Source: Halalkalibacter oceani
GTDB taxonomy: Bacteria > Bacillota > Bacilli > Bacillales > Bacillaceae_D
Direction of reading: 5' to 3'
NCBI RefSeq assembly: GCF_023715605.1
Contig: NZ_JAMBOL010000004.1
Span: forward strand, 1-64,000
Length of the DNA: 64,000 nucleotides
Shown: one piece after another, positions 17,425-26,285 of the stretch
Position numbering within the stretch: position 1 is the stretch's first letter
Layout of the letters: every line of letters begins with the position of its first letter
The notes under the pieces: generated by a model
Database searches by the model: none
Seen by the model: only the letters and a program-made list of their open reading frames with translations
Told to the model about the DNA's origin: nothing
Program-made: the position numbers and the translations under genes

Positions 17425-18487
17425 AGGAATTCTGATTTTAACAATTGTTATGTTTGTTCTAACAGCTTGTGCGCAAACCGGACAGGAAGTACAGTCCAAT
17501 CAACCAGAGCAGGAAAATGAAGCATCCGCACCGGAGGACAATCACGATGCCAGTCCCGCAGCCGAAGCAAATGGCGGTGATGGCACGTTGACCATTTACA
17601 CCGCCGGGCCGGCAGGACTCGCTGAACAATTGGCAGATGTGTTTTCAGAAGAAACCGGAATTGAAGTGGATCTGTTTCAAGGAACAACCGGTGATATCCT
17701 TGGCCGCCTTGAAGCCGAGGAAAGCAACCCGATCACTGATGTCGTTGTGTTGGCCTCCCTGCCGCCGGCAGTTGAATATAAGGAAAGAGGGTTGACACTC
17801 GCCTATGAATCACCACATGCCGCCTCCCTCCATGACGGCTGGTACGATGATGAGTTTCATTATTACGGCTTCAGCGCTTCGGCTTTAGGATTAAGCTATA
17901 ACACGAATGTAGTCACTGAACCGCCGACAGACTGGTCCGACCTGACTGCGGCTGAATATAGCGGTCAGCTCGCGATTCCAGATCCGACACAATCGGGTAC
18001 AGCACGTGACTTTATCGCCGCCTTTATTAACCAGGAAGGGGAAGCCGGCTGGGAGCTGCTTGAGCAATTAAAGGAAAACGGCCTGCAAATGGAAGGGGCC
18101 AATAACCCGGCTCTCCAAACGGTCATTTCAGGAGCGAATTCTGTTGTCATGGCCGGAGTTGACTATATGGTGTACAGCAATAAAGCAAATGGCGAGCCTG
18201 TTGATATTGTCTTCCCGAAAAGTGGCACGATGATTACACCGCGTCCCGCTTTCATTTTAGAAAGCTCGCAAAATGTGGAGGCTGCGAAGCAATACATTGA
18301 CTTTATTTTATCGGAAGCCGGTCAGGAAATTATCGCGGAAGCGTATTTAATTCCAGGACGAGCGGATATTGAAGCGGCTGACATCGCCGTCGGCATTGAA
18401 GACATTCCGACGCTTGAGTATGACTGGACCTATCTTGAAGAGCATACGCAGGAAATTTTAGAGCGCTTCATGGAGCTGATCCGATAA
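17411..18487 (+). CDS. Substrate-binding lipoprotein (FbpA/PhnS type)
   Basis: Lipoprotein of 358 residues with the lipobox MFVLTACAQ (lipid Cys at about 20) and an acidic, Pro/Ala-rich linker. The solute-binding domain starts LTIYTAGPAGLAEQLADVF and has the hinge-type motifs typical of ferric-iron, thiamin or phosphonate binding proteins (YGFSASALGLSYNTN, FPKSGTMITPRPAF). A Tyr pair for direct Fe3+ binding, as in FbpA, is not evident, so iron is not established as the ligand. Operon: ATPase upstream (overlapping), permease downstream (3-bp gap). Confidence 0.85.
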   Translation: MKQLKGILILTIVMFVLTACAQTGQEVQSNQPEQENEASAPEDNHDASPAAEANGGDGTLTIYTAGPAGLAEQLADVFSEETGIEVDLFQGTTGDILGRLEAEESNPITDVVVLASLPPAVEYKERGLTLAYESPHAASLHDGWYDDEFHYYGFSASALGLSYNTNVVTEPPTDWSDLTAAEYSGQLAIPDPTQSGTARDFIAAFINQEGEAGWELLEQLKENGLQMEGANNPALQTVISGANSVVMAGVDYMVYSNKANGEPVDIVFPKSGTMITPRPAFILESSQNVEAAKQYIDFILSEAGQEIIAEAYLIPGRADIEAADIAVGIEDIPTLEYDWTYLEEHTQEILERFMELIR

Positions 18488-18490
18488 CGA

Positions 18491-20155
18491 ATGAACAGAA
18501 AACCTAGCTTACAGTCACTTAACAGCAGTATTGGATTGCTTCTGTTAATCGTCCTCGTCATGATGCCGCTTTTGTTTGTCTTCATGCGTGGTGTTATGCC
18601 TGATGGGACGTTCGAGGGACTGGCGCCGTTTCGCCTCTTAGCCGAGGAACGGTACTGGTCGATCTTTCTCAATTCCATTTTACTCGGGCTTGGAGTTGTC
18701 ATCGGGGCGTCACTATTGGCGGCGCCCCTTGCCTTCTTCATGGCGCGGACTGAAATGAAGAAGCAGCGCTGGATTGATGTCGTGCTAATCATTCCGTTTA
18801 TGACACCGCCATACATTGGTGCAATGGGCTGGATATTATCGATGCAGCCAAATGGGTATGCCGAGCAGCTGCTTCCATTCCTGGCAGCTGTCACTCCTTA
18901 TTTTTTCTCGTATTTTGGCATGGTGCTCGTGATGAGTCTTCATCTCTTCCCTTTTATTTATTTAATTATGAGAAACAATCTTGAAAATATTGGCGGACGG
19001 CTGGAAGAAGCGGGAATCGTACACGGCGGCTCTTTTTTTAATCGAATACGACGGATTATTGTTCCGCTTTTTTTATCCGGCTACAGTATGGGAGCCCTGC
19101 TCGTCTTTGTTAAAACGATTGGTGAATTCGGCACTCCTGTAACACTCGGCAACCGGATCGGTTATTATGTGCTGACATCGGAAATTCACCGCTATACGTC
19201 GATCTGGCCGCTTGACTTCGGAACAGCGGCGATTTTATCAACGATGCTGTTATCCGTCAGCATGCTGATCTGGTTCGTTCAGCAATGGCTTGTCAGCCGG
19301 CGTCATGATCAGGTTGTCACCGGAAAAGGACAGACCGAGGCAATCACCTATTTAGGAAAAAAGCGCATTTTTGCCTGGCTTTACTTAGCTGCTGTCCTGC
19401 TTCTGTCGATTGGTGTCCCTTATTTTGCCGTAGCATCAACAGCGCTGCTGGACATTCAGGGAAATGGACTCAGCTTTACGAATTTGACGATTCGCCATTT
19501 CGTCGACCTCTTTACCGGAAGCGGACGCCAAGCGCTGTGGAACAGTGTCTGGCTGGCGGCGCTCGCGGCAACGATCAGCGCGAGCATCGGCATTTGGGTC
19601 GCGCTTCTCATTATGAAAAAGAAGCAGGGAATCAAGGAAAAAACGATGGATTTTCTCTCGCTTGCTCCGAATACAGTACCAGGAATTGTCGTCGTTGTCG
19701 GTCTGATTTTATTTTGGAATGCCTATTGGAATCCGGCGCCGATATATAATACGTGGATGATGCTCGTCTTAACATACGTCATCCTGTACTTGCCTTTTAC
19801 CGTGCAAAACATTAAAGCCGTCTACGGACAGCTTGGTAATTCTCTCTTTCAGGCAGCGAAAATGAGCGGTGCTTCGTCCTTTTACATGATCAGGACCGTT
19901 TTGATTCCGTTGCTGATCCCGGGGATTTTGGCCGGCTGGATGATGACCTTTACGATCTCAATGAGGGAACTCGTCGGCTCGCTCATTCTCAGACCGCCGA
20001 ACATGCATACGTCAGCTACCTTTATTTATGCCCAGTTTGAACAAGGCACTCCTGCTCTTGGAATGGCGATGGCACTCGTGTCCGTAGGGCTGACGACAGT
20101 GATGCTGATGATGATTGAACAGATGAAAGCACGCTCGCAACATTACAAAATGTAA
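18491..20155 (+). CDS. Fused double-domain ABC permease (FbpB type)
   Basis: Membrane protein of 554 residues with two homologous permease halves, about 12 segments, as in FbpB-type ferric importers. Each half carries an EAA-type loop for ATPase docking: EEAGIVHGGSFFNRIRRIIVP (first, landmark EEAGIVHGG) and QAAKMSGASSFYMIRTVLIP (second). It completes an importer with the two preceding genes. Start ATG at 18491, three bases after the binding-protein stop. Substrate unassigned. Confidence 0.88.
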   Translation: MNRKPSLQSLNSSIGLLLLIVLVMMPLLFVFMRGVMPDGTFEGLAPFRLLAEERYWSIFLNSILLGLGVVIGASLLAAPLAFFMARTEMKKQRWIDVVLIIPFMTPPYIGAMGWILSMQPNGYAEQLLPFLAAVTPYFFSYFGMVLVMSLHLFPFIYLIMRNNLENIGGRLEEAGIVHGGSFFNRIRRIIVPLFLSGYSMGALLVFVKTIGEFGTPVTLGNRIGYYVLTSEIHRYTSIWPLDFGTAAILSTMLLSVSMLIWFVQQWLVSRRHDQVVTGKGQTEAITYLGKKRIFAWLYLAAVLLLSIGVPYFAVASTALLDIQGNGLSFTNLTIRHFVDLFTGSGRQALWNSVWLAALAATISASIGIWVALLIMKKKQGIKEKTMDFLSLAPNTVPGIVVVVGLILFWNAYWNPAPIYNTWMMLVLTYVILYLPFTVQNIKAVYGQLGNSLFQAAKMSGASSFYMIRTVLIPLLIPGILAGWMMTFTISMRELVGSLILRPPNMHTSATFIYAQFEQGTPALGMAMALVSVGLTTVMLMMIEQMKARSQHYKM

Positions 20156-20174
20156 CCGGCTAGGAGGATGTTGT

Positions 20175-21356
20175 TTGAACGTAACCTTTTTAGGTGGAGT
20201 AAATGAGTATGGCCGCTCCTGCTTCCACCTGCAAATGAACCAGATTTCGCTTCTTGTAGATTGCGGTATTATGAAAAATGAGACGCATGCTGCAAAGCGT
20301 TATCCGCTACTAACAAAAGAACTCGCTGAAAATTTGGACGCTGTCTTTCTCACCCATTCCCATGAGGATCATACAGCCGCCCTGCCCCACTTGTACCAGC
20401 TTGGCTTTAAAGGGAAGATTTATGCGACGGCGGCGACGATCAACGAGACAAGCCGCCTCTTCACCCCCGTTTGCACTAGAGTTGTAGCATTGGACTCCTT
20501 TCCAAGACGGAGGTGGCTTCCTTTTTCCGCTGATACGTCGCTTGAATTCCAGTATGGCTATAGTGGGCACACGCTTGGCTCGATTTGGTTCCTATTTCGG
20601 CTGAACGGCGCGCAAATTTTCTTTTCCGGTGATTATTCCACGGAATCGCCCGTCTTCATTGCCGAGGAGCCAATCATTGATCAGCCTGTTGACATCGCGA
20701 TCCTCGACGGGGCGTATGGGAAAGAAACCAAAGCGCAGCACACCTATTTAAACGAAATCTATCGGACCATTGACCAAGCTCTTCGTGAAAAGAAAAAAGT
20801 CCTTCTTCACGGACCTACATATGGAAAATTACAAGACTTGCTCATTTATTTTCAGCAATACAGGACCGATTTTTTGGAGCGGACCGTTATCAGTCCGGAA
20901 ATTGCAGCAAGTTTTGAGAGATATGCGCAGTACCCGTGCAACCTGAAAGAACCGACACTTTCCAATTTTGCAGCACTGTCAAAACAAGTCAGGACGACCC
21001 CGCTCCCGGCATGGCTGAACGATGATGAACATTCAATCGGCTTCGTTACCGAGCAGGAGCTGTTACACCAGTTCGCTGCACAAAGAAAGGAAAACCTGCT
21101 TATTTTATGCACTGGTCCTTTTTTACAGGACATTCTTTCGCTGACCGACGCAGTCGAGACAACCGATTACGTTCAAAAGCGCTACAAAGTCCATCCGGGC
21201 GCCGCTGAATTGCGCGCACAAGTTCAACAGCTGCGGCCACGGAAAATCATTTTCTCACATAGTCCAAATGAAAAAATTAAAGAGCTGCAAAAATGGTTCA
21301 GCGCGTTGGGCGAGGAAGTCGAGCTTGCATGCGTTGGTGAAAAATTACGACTATAA
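20175..21356 (+). CDS. MBL-fold hydrolase with probable beta-CASP region
   Basis: Metallo-beta-lactamase-fold protein of 393 residues. Metal-binding motifs are present in order: THSHEDH (~58-64), YSGHTLGS, FFSGDYS, and a late His in IIFSHSPNEK. The region from about 170 to 330 resembles the beta-CASP insert of RNase J/CPSF-type nucleases, so an RNA/DNA or small phosphoester substrate is possible. Start: TTG at 20175 after TAGGAGGATG. Only 19 bp separates it from the importer permease, so it belongs to that operon. A hydrolase in an importer operon suggests processing of the imported compound; this is inference. Confidence 0.75.
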   Translation: MNVTFLGGVNEYGRSCFHLQMNQISLLVDCGIMKNETHAAKRYPLLTKELAENLDAVFLTHSHEDHTAALPHLYQLGFKGKIYATAATINETSRLFTPVCTRVVALDSFPRRRWLPFSADTSLEFQYGYSGHTLGSIWFLFRLNGAQIFFSGDYSTESPVFIAEEPIIDQPVDIAILDGAYGKETKAQHTYLNEIYRTIDQALREKKKVLLHGPTYGKLQDLLIYFQQYRTDFLERTVISPEIAASFERYAQYPCNLKEPTLSNFAALSKQVRTTPLPAWLNDDEHSIGFVTEQELLHQFAAQRKENLLILCTGPFLQDILSLTDAVETTDYVQKRYKVHPGAAELRAQVQQLRPRKIIFSHSPNEKIKELQKWFSALGEEVELACVGEKLRL

Positions 21357-21361
21357 AAAAC

Positions 21362-21505
21362 TGAGCATGAGACAAAACTAGCTCTTTGCTCTATTGTCAA
21401 TGGCTACACACGCTAAAAGTCCGCTGTGAGAAACCCACTCACACCGGACTTTAAAAGGCTCCGAACATTGCAGGCGTAATAAACAACCATTTGTCCAGCC
21501 CACGT
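21362..21505. repeat. Dispersed hairpin repeat, copy A
   Basis: Contains GAGACAAAACTAGCT near 21370, then a strong hairpin and the tail AAACAACCATTTGTCCAGCC. A second copy in the opposite orientation lies at about 30060-30243. It sits between two convergent genes. Confidence 0.7.
21416..21452. terminator. Bidirectional terminator inside the repeat
   Basis: AAAGTCCG and TGTGAG pair with CTCACA and CGGACTTT around the loop AAACCCA. It lies between the hydrolase (plus) and coat protein (minus) stops and probably serves both. Confidence 0.65.
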
Positions 21506-21506
21506 A

Positions 21507-21821
21507 CTATTGCTGGATATCGGTCTGGTTCACTTGTTGCAATGTGGCTTGAGTAGCTGCCATGTCGACCTGGTACTGTTCATTCATATTGTACGGATGG
21601 TAATACCCCTTCTTCATCATATAATCGGTAATTTGTCCGTGAAATTGAACAGCCTGTTCCAGCTCCTGCTGTAATGCGTTTCTCACTTCCGGCGTCGCTG
21701 CTTCCGTAATCGCGACCGCACAGTTTTTGACAGCGGTTTTGGCGGAGATTAGCAAATCTGTTGCGATGACCTGTTCCGTCATTCCGCCCATACCCGTCAT
21801 GTTTTGCACCATCTGATTCAT
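21507..21821 (-). CDS. CotF-family spore coat protein
   Basis: Small helical protein of 104 residues with the Coat_F domain (ferritin-like helices): EQVIATDLLISAKTAVKNCA, followed by ATPEVRNALQQELEQAVQFHGQ and the family-typical end MMKKGYYHPYN (landmark GYYHPYN). Homologues such as YraG are assembled into the coat of Bacillus spores. It follows a second coat-type gene with a 15-bp gap and is probably expressed with it in the mother cell. Start ATG at 21821. Confidence 0.85.
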   Translation of the reverse strand: MNQMVQNMTGMGGMTEQVIATDLLISAKTAVKNCAVAITEAATPEVRNALQQELEQAVQFHGQITDYMMKKGYYHPYNMNEQYQVDMAATQATLQQVNQTDIQQ

Positions 21822-21836
21822 TTTGTTCCCTCCTTA

Positions 21837-22028
21837 TTATTGTTGGATCAGTGATTGAATTTGTTGAATGCTTCGAGTACCTGCCTGGATATCCTGCTGT
21901 AACAATGAACGTAATTCCTGATCATTAACAAGTCCCATCATCACTGTTGATTTAGTCACACAAAGGTTTTTAAATGTCATAAGCTCATGCAACTCCAGAC
22001 CTTCATGAATCCCTAATTTACCTTCCAT
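21837..22028 (-). CDS. YraF/YraD-like spore coat-associated protein
   Basis: Protein of 63 residues: GLELHELMTFKNLCVTKS, then DQELRSLLQQDIQAGTRSIQ. This is the short N-terminal half of the coat-F-like fold found in YraD/YraF proteins, which accompany YraG. Start: ATG at 22028, 8 nt after GGTGG; a longer frame to 22067 adds residues without family similarity. Upstream gene of the coat pair. Confidence 0.75.
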   Translation of the reverse strand: MEGKLGIHEGLELHELMTFKNLCVTKSTVMMGLVNDQELRSLLQQDIQAGTRSIQQIQSLIQQ

Positions 22029-22100
22029 TTTGTTCACCACCTTTCTACCTGACATAGAATTCCCCAAGTCTGTCCATTTAGCCTGGTAATCATTACAAAC

Positions 22101-22127
22101 ACTTCCTGCTCCTTTCCTTCATATAGT
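22101..22127 (+). promoter_or_regulatory. Possible mother-cell sigma (SigK/SigE) promoter
   Basis: CATATAGT at 22120-22127 fits the CATANNNT -10 of SigE/SigK promoters, with an AC 17 bp upstream (22101-22102). It precedes the small Cys-rich gene at 22158 and lies next to coat genes. By-eye match only. Confidence 0.35.
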
Positions 22128-22157
22128 GCCTAAGAGCAATCTTTTGGAGGCGATGTG

Positions 22158-22355
22158 ATGAACATTAAAAGAGTGCCAACATATTATGGATACGACTTAT
22201 TAATTAATAACATTTTGCATAAGCGTTGCTTATGCTGCAAAAACTGGTACGAGTTCGACGGCATCCACGGTTACTGCGAAGACTGTTTATTCCAAAGTTC
22301 TACTTGCAATCATGATCAGCATCATGAAGCCGGCGAAGATCACACGATTCAATAG
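22158..22355 (+). CDS. Small Cys-rich putative zinc-ribbon protein
   Basis: Protein of 65 residues with CLCC and CEDC pairs spaced like a zinc ribbon, then an acidic His-rich tail (CNHDQHHEAGEDH). I do not recognise the family. Start: ATG at 22158, 7 nt after TGGAGG; a GTG one codon upstream is too close. Divergent from the coat genes and behind a possible sporulation promoter, so a sporulation role is possible but unproven. Confidence 0.65.
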   Translation: MNIKRVPTYYGYDLLINNILHKRCLCCKNWYEFDGIHGYCEDCLFQSSTCNHDQHHEAGEDHTIQ

Positions 22356-22446
22356 GAACAAAGAAAATAAGCGCACATCGCTATTTCAACGACTCGGAAA
22401 GGGTTTTCCTTTGAACGAAAAGAAAAAAGCATGAGTCAAAATGCTT

Positions 22447-22492
22447 AGGGGCTCGATCAAAAGGTTGTTTTTTACCTTTTGACCGAGCCCCT
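22447..22492. terminator. Long perfect hairpin terminator
   Basis: AGGGGCTCG and TCAAAAGGT pair with ACCTTTTGA and CGAGCCCCT around a T-rich loop. It belongs to the CAAAAGGT hairpin family also seen at 30069, 37762 and 55051, and lies between convergent genes. Confidence 0.7.
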
Positions 22493-22593
22493 CGCAAGAT
22501 AGCGATAATAGATGTCCCAATTGTGTTAAACCATAAAAGTGTCCTTCAGAGTTGATGGACCCTAAAAAAAGAACATCTGATGAAGAAGCCTCG

Positions 22594-23595
22594 CTACATC
22601 GTGATTTCATATCTTTTTCGCTTCGAAAATCCGACGATGCTTGTGTACTGATTACGGCGTAGAAGCTCGATCGACTGTTCGATGTTGGTGCCTACATCAT
22701 CGGGGAAATGGGCATCTGATGAGAGCGTGAACGGAATGACGTGACGAGCTAATATTTGCAAATAAGCCGGGCTTGGGCACGCTTCCTTAACGGGATAGCG
22801 ATAAGCGAGGCCGGTATTGACCTCGGTTGCGACGTCGTGCCGCTGCAACGTCTCGGCAATCCGTGTGTAGTTTTCAAGCAGGAGCGCTTCCTCCGGCCGG
22901 TATGAAAATACTTTCAAGTTATCGAGGTGGGCGATTAAATCAAATAGCTGTGACGAGATCGCCTGGCAGACATAGTCGGTATGCGTGTGGTACAGCTCAG
23001 CTAAATCCTCCTGCTCGAAGCGACCTGCGGTGTATTTGTTATCGAAGCCCCAGCCGCGGACAAAATGAACAGAACCGATGACATAATCCCACGGCTTATT
23101 GGCAAGCAGTGCTTCAAGCTCCGCCTCGCCGTGCGGGAAAAAGTCGGCTTCAATTCCGAGAGACAACGTAACACCGTGGTTGTTCCACTTCTCCTGCTGT
23201 GATTGTATGAAATCAATAAATTGGTTCATCGAGGGGATCGTTGCCACCCGCTCGAGCCAACTCATTTGGAGTTTTCCAAGTTCATCATTTGCCAAATGCA
23301 TATGCGCTTCAAAATAGCGGCGGCATTCTTGAAAGCGGTATAAATGTTCGACAAGCCCGACCTCTTTTAATCCGAGCTGGATGGCCCGTTCCAGATAAAG
23401 GTCCAGCCATGCTTCTGAGTAACAGCCTTCCTCAACGCGGTTATGGAGCCGCTTCGTCAGCTGCTCGATTTGAGCGAGGGAATTGCGTACTTGCGCATCT
23501 TTTTCAGAAAAGAAAGCTAATGCTTTTGCCGTCCGTGCCAGCCAATTAACCGAATAAGGCCCTTCTTCTAAGTGAACATGATAGTCTACGCTCAA
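22594..23595 (-). CDS. PHP-family phosphoesterase (histidinol-phosphatase-like)
   Basis: Protein of 333 residues with the PHP metal motifs: DYHVHLEE, GLVEHLYR, LGIEADF, IGSVHFVRGW, IAHLDNLKVF and SSDAHFPDD. The family hydrolyses small phosphate mono- or cyclic esters in the cytoplasm using three metals. It is larger than HisK histidinol phosphatase and there is no his operon around it. It is the last gene of the seven-gene Pho-box operon (13 bp after the DeoR stop), so release of phosphate from an imported organophosphate is the likely role. Start TTG at 23595 with AGGAAG upstream. Confidence 0.82.
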   Translation of the reverse strand: MSVDYHVHLEEGPYSVNWLARTAKALAFFSEKDAQVRNSLAQIEQLTKRLHNRVEEGCYSEAWLDLYLERAIQLGLKEVGLVEHLYRFQECRRYFEAHMHLANDELGKLQMSWLERVATIPSMNQFIDFIQSQQEKWNNHGVTLSLGIEADFFPHGEAELEALLANKPWDYVIGSVHFVRGWGFDNKYTAGRFEQEDLAELYHTHTDYVCQAISSQLFDLIAHLDNLKVFSYRPEEALLLENYTRIAETLQRHDVATEVNTGLAYRYPVKEACPSPAYLQILARHVIPFTLSSDAHFPDDVGTNIEQSIELLRRNQYTSIVGFSKRKRYEITM

Positions 23596-23608
23596 AGTAA
23601 CACTTCCT

Positions 23609-24394
23609 TTAGTCTGCTATAATCCAATTAATATTTTGAAACAGCTTGCTTTCCTTCCAGGAGCCAGGCATATCCGTCGTGCAGACGATTGCATTGACGT
23701 CTTCGATCGGGCATATTTTGCAAAAGGCATCCACACCTAATTTCGAATGATCGGAAAGGACGATAATCTCTTTTGCCGCTTCAATCATCGCCTTCGACAT
23801 CATCGCCTCATTCATGTCATAGTCCGTAATGCCATTTTTCAGCGAGACACCGCCGACAGAGATAAAGGCCTGATCGACAATAAAGTTGCCGAGTACCATT
23901 TCAGTCAAGCGCCCCGTCAGCGAATATTGAGCCGGATTGATTTGTCCGCCTAGCAAAATAACGTCGCCGCTAAAGTCTTTACGATTTAATGCTTCTACAA
24001 GAATCGTAGCGACCGGCAATGAATTTGTGAGGATCGTAATATTTTCTTTGTTTTTAATCGCGCTGGCCAGCTCGAGGACGGTCGTGCCGACATCAATCGC
24101 GATTGTCGTGCCATCCTGAATGAGATCGGCTGCTTTTTTGCCGATTCGCCTCTTTTCTTTTTCCATAATGCTCTTGCGGTTTGGCAGTGAAGGCTCTCCG
24201 TGTGGGTATCTCGTCAGCACCGCCCCGCCGTATACCCGCTTGACGACACCTTCTTTTTCGAGCACATCAAGATCGCGCCGAATCGTCTCCGTTGTGACGG
24301 CAAAATGCTCTGAAAGGGTTGTCACCTGTACTTTGCCGTTCGATTTCAGCTGGTCCAAAATATACTGCTTCCGCTCTTCCGGGAACCACTCCAT
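23609..24394 (-). CDS. DeoR/GlpR-family transcriptional regulator
   Basis: Regulator of 261 residues. N-terminal winged helix EERKQYILDQLKSNGKV with TTETIRRDLDVLEKEG recognition helix, and a C-terminal sugar-phosphate-sensing DeoRC domain with AIDVGTTVLELA, LGGQINPAQYSLTG and LSDHSKLGVDAF. DeoR proteins normally sense phosphorylated intermediates, fitting an organophosphate operon. Start: ATG at 24394 right after GGAGGAGG. It lies within the operon, 17 bp after the ATPase gene, so autoregulation is likely. Confidence 0.9.
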   Translation of the reverse strand: MEWFPEERKQYILDQLKSNGKVQVTTLSEHFAVTTETIRRDLDVLEKEGVVKRVYGGAVLTRYPHGEPSLPNRKSIMEKEKRRIGKKAADLIQDGTTIAIDVGTTVLELASAIKNKENITILTNSLPVATILVEALNRKDFSGDVILLGGQINPAQYSLTGRLTEMVLGNFIVDQAFISVGGVSLKNGITDYDMNEAMMSKAMIEAAKEIIVLSDHSKLGVDAFCKICPIEDVNAIVCTTDMPGSWKESKLFQNINWIIAD

Positions 24395-24411
24395 TTTTCC
24401 TCCTCCTTCCG

Positions 24412-25425
24412 CTATAATGGAATGCATGCCTCCTTTGGGAGCATGAGATCGACAAGATCACCTTCCTGGTAGCTCCCGCCCCCTCTGTTCACCTCTTCAA
24501 CGACGAGATGTTTGACGCTCGTTTTAACTTTGTAGCTAAGCATGCTTCCATTTAATGTTTTCATCTCGATTTTTCCTTTGATCACATAATAATCGGAAGA
24601 GCTTCCTTCTTGATCGCTCCCAGTAAGCAGAATGCTTTCCGGCCGGACGGCCATATCCTGAAATGGGGCTTTGAGCTCGTGACCGCTGCACTGCTCCCAT
24701 TCTGATTTTGAAAAGAGATTATAGGCGCCGATGAAGCCTGCGACGAACTTGTTTTGCGGCTTCGTATAAATCTCTTCCGGCGTCCCGGCCTGCTCAACTT
24801 TTCCTTGATTCATTACATAAATCGTGTCACTCAAAATCATCGCTTCCTTCTGGTCATGCGTCACAAAAATCGTCGTGATCTCCAGCTCCTTCTGGATGCG
24901 CTTCACTTCCTCCTGCAATGACTTCCGTATTTTTGCATCAAGGGCGCTGAAAGGTTCATCAAGCAATAGCACCGTCGGCTTCATAATTAGCGAACGGGCA
25001 AAGGCGACCCGTTGCTGTTGACCGCCGGACAGTTCATGAGGGTAGCGGGCTTCCAGTCCTTCGAGTCCCATCATTTCAATCATTTTTCTCACTTCGGCTT
25101 CAATATTGCGCTGTTTCTTCAGCTTCGGCCCATAGGAAATATTTTGGTGAACGGTGAGGTTCGGGAATAACGCATATGATTGAAAAACCATCCCGATTCC
25201 TCTTTGTCTCGATGGAAGATTCGTAATATCGCGGCCATTGACGACAATTTGTCCTTCATCAATTTGCGTGATTCCGGCCAAAGAGCGGAGCAAGGTGCTT
25301 TTCCCGCACCCGCTTTGCCCAAGCAGCGTCACAAACTCGCCTTTTTCAATCGAAAAAGTAATTTGATCCAGGACTGTTTTCTCTTCATAGCGTTTCATTA
25401 ACGAATTCACACTTACATAGCTCAT
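24412..25425 (-). CDS. ABC importer ATP-binding protein (PotA/UgpC/PhnT type)
   Basis: ATPase of 337 residues: Walker A GQSGCGKST, Q-loop VFQSYALFPNL, signature LSGGQQQR, Walker B LLLDEPFSALDA, H-loop VTHDQKEA, then a C-terminal TOBE-like regulatory domain (VRPESILLTG). Start ATG at 25425 overlaps the preceding permease stop by 4 bp (ATGA). It powers the importer formed by the two permeases and binding protein of this operon. Confidence 0.9.
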   Translation of the reverse strand: MSYVSVNSLMKRYEEKTVLDQITFSIEKGEFVTLLGQSGCGKSTLLRSLAGITQIDEGQIVVNGRDITNLPSRQRGIGMVFQSYALFPNLTVHQNISYGPKLKKQRNIEAEVRKMIEMMGLEGLEARYPHELSGGQQQRVAFARSLIMKPTVLLLDEPFSALDAKIRKSLQEEVKRIQKELEITTIFVTHDQKEAMILSDTIYVMNQGKVEQAGTPEEIYTKPQNKFVAGFIGAYNLFSKSEWEQCSGHELKAPFQDMAVRPESILLTGSDQEGSSSDYYVIKGKIEMKTLNGSMLSYKVKTSVKHLVVEEVNRGGGSYQEGDLVDLMLPKEACIPL

Positions 25426-26285
25426 GTTATTTCTCCTTCAGCCACAGTTTTTTTCGCCGAATGACCGAGTCCTTTGCGCAATCGGCCGCGTTCCCGCTTT
25501 GCCTGCTTCTCTCCTTTTGAGGCCTGGAAATTTAACAGCAGACCGGTAATGATCATAATCATCGTGTAATACGTGATGACGATCGCGCTTGTTAAATGGC
25601 CGTTTTTGCTCATTTGCTGATATAAATAAATTTGCAATGTTTCAAACCGTCCGCCGACAAGCAGGTTGGCCAGGGCGAATTCGCCGAACAGCATCGAAAT
25701 CGAAAGCAGCGTCGCTGACAAAATCCCTTTTGAAATATTCGGCAAGACGACCGATGTGATCGCCTGCCATTTTGTCGCCCCAAGGATTTCAGCAGCCTGG
25801 ATCAGCTCTATTGCATCAATTGTGTAAATGCTGTTGCGGATGCTTTGATAGACAAATGGCATAATGATCACGGCATAAACCCCAAATAAAATCCACGGCG
25901 TGCCGACAATTTGAATCGAGGAAGACGAATAGAGATTTAACAGACCGATGGCGGCGGCGACAGCCGGTACCCCGTAAGGCAGCATCGAGATCACCTTCAG
26001 CACATTGGCCTGTTTCGGAAAGTAAAGCAGCATCACAAACATCGCCAAAAGCATCATGATCACACAAAGCGTGACGGAAACGGTAATGACGAGGGCCGAT
26101 CTGGCTAAAGCGGCGAGAAAGCGCTCATCCGAAAAGAGCTGAATGTACCACGAAAACGTCCACGCTTGCGGCAGGATCGTCGTACTCCAGTTTTCTGCAA
26201 ATGAATAAAGCAACGTTCCGGCGAGCGGCAATAAAAGATAAAATGCTAACGCAACAACGATCAAGCCATGTTTATTCCATTTCAT
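25422..26285 (-). CDS. ABC importer permease, second subunit
   Basis: Membrane permease of 287 residues with six predicted segments and the EAA loop QAAEILGATKWQAITSVVLP for ATPase docking. The C-terminus is basic and cytoplasmic. It overlaps both neighbours by 4 bp (26282-26285 and 25422-25425), so translation of the importer subunits is coupled. Similar to PotC/PhnV-type permeases. Confidence 0.88.
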   Translation of the reverse strand: MKWNKHGLIVVALAFYLLLPLAGTLLYSFAENWSTTILPQAWTFSWYIQLFSDERFLAALARSALVITVSVTLCVIMMLLAMFVMLLYFPKQANVLKVISMLPYGVPAVAAAIGLLNLYSSSSIQIVGTPWILFGVYAVIIMPFVYQSIRNSIYTIDAIELIQAAEILGATKWQAITSVVLPNISKGILSATLLSISMLFGEFALANLLVGGRFETLQIYLYQQMSKNGHLTSAIVITYYTMIMIITGLLLNFQASKGEKQAKRERGRLRKGLGHSAKKTVAEGEIT

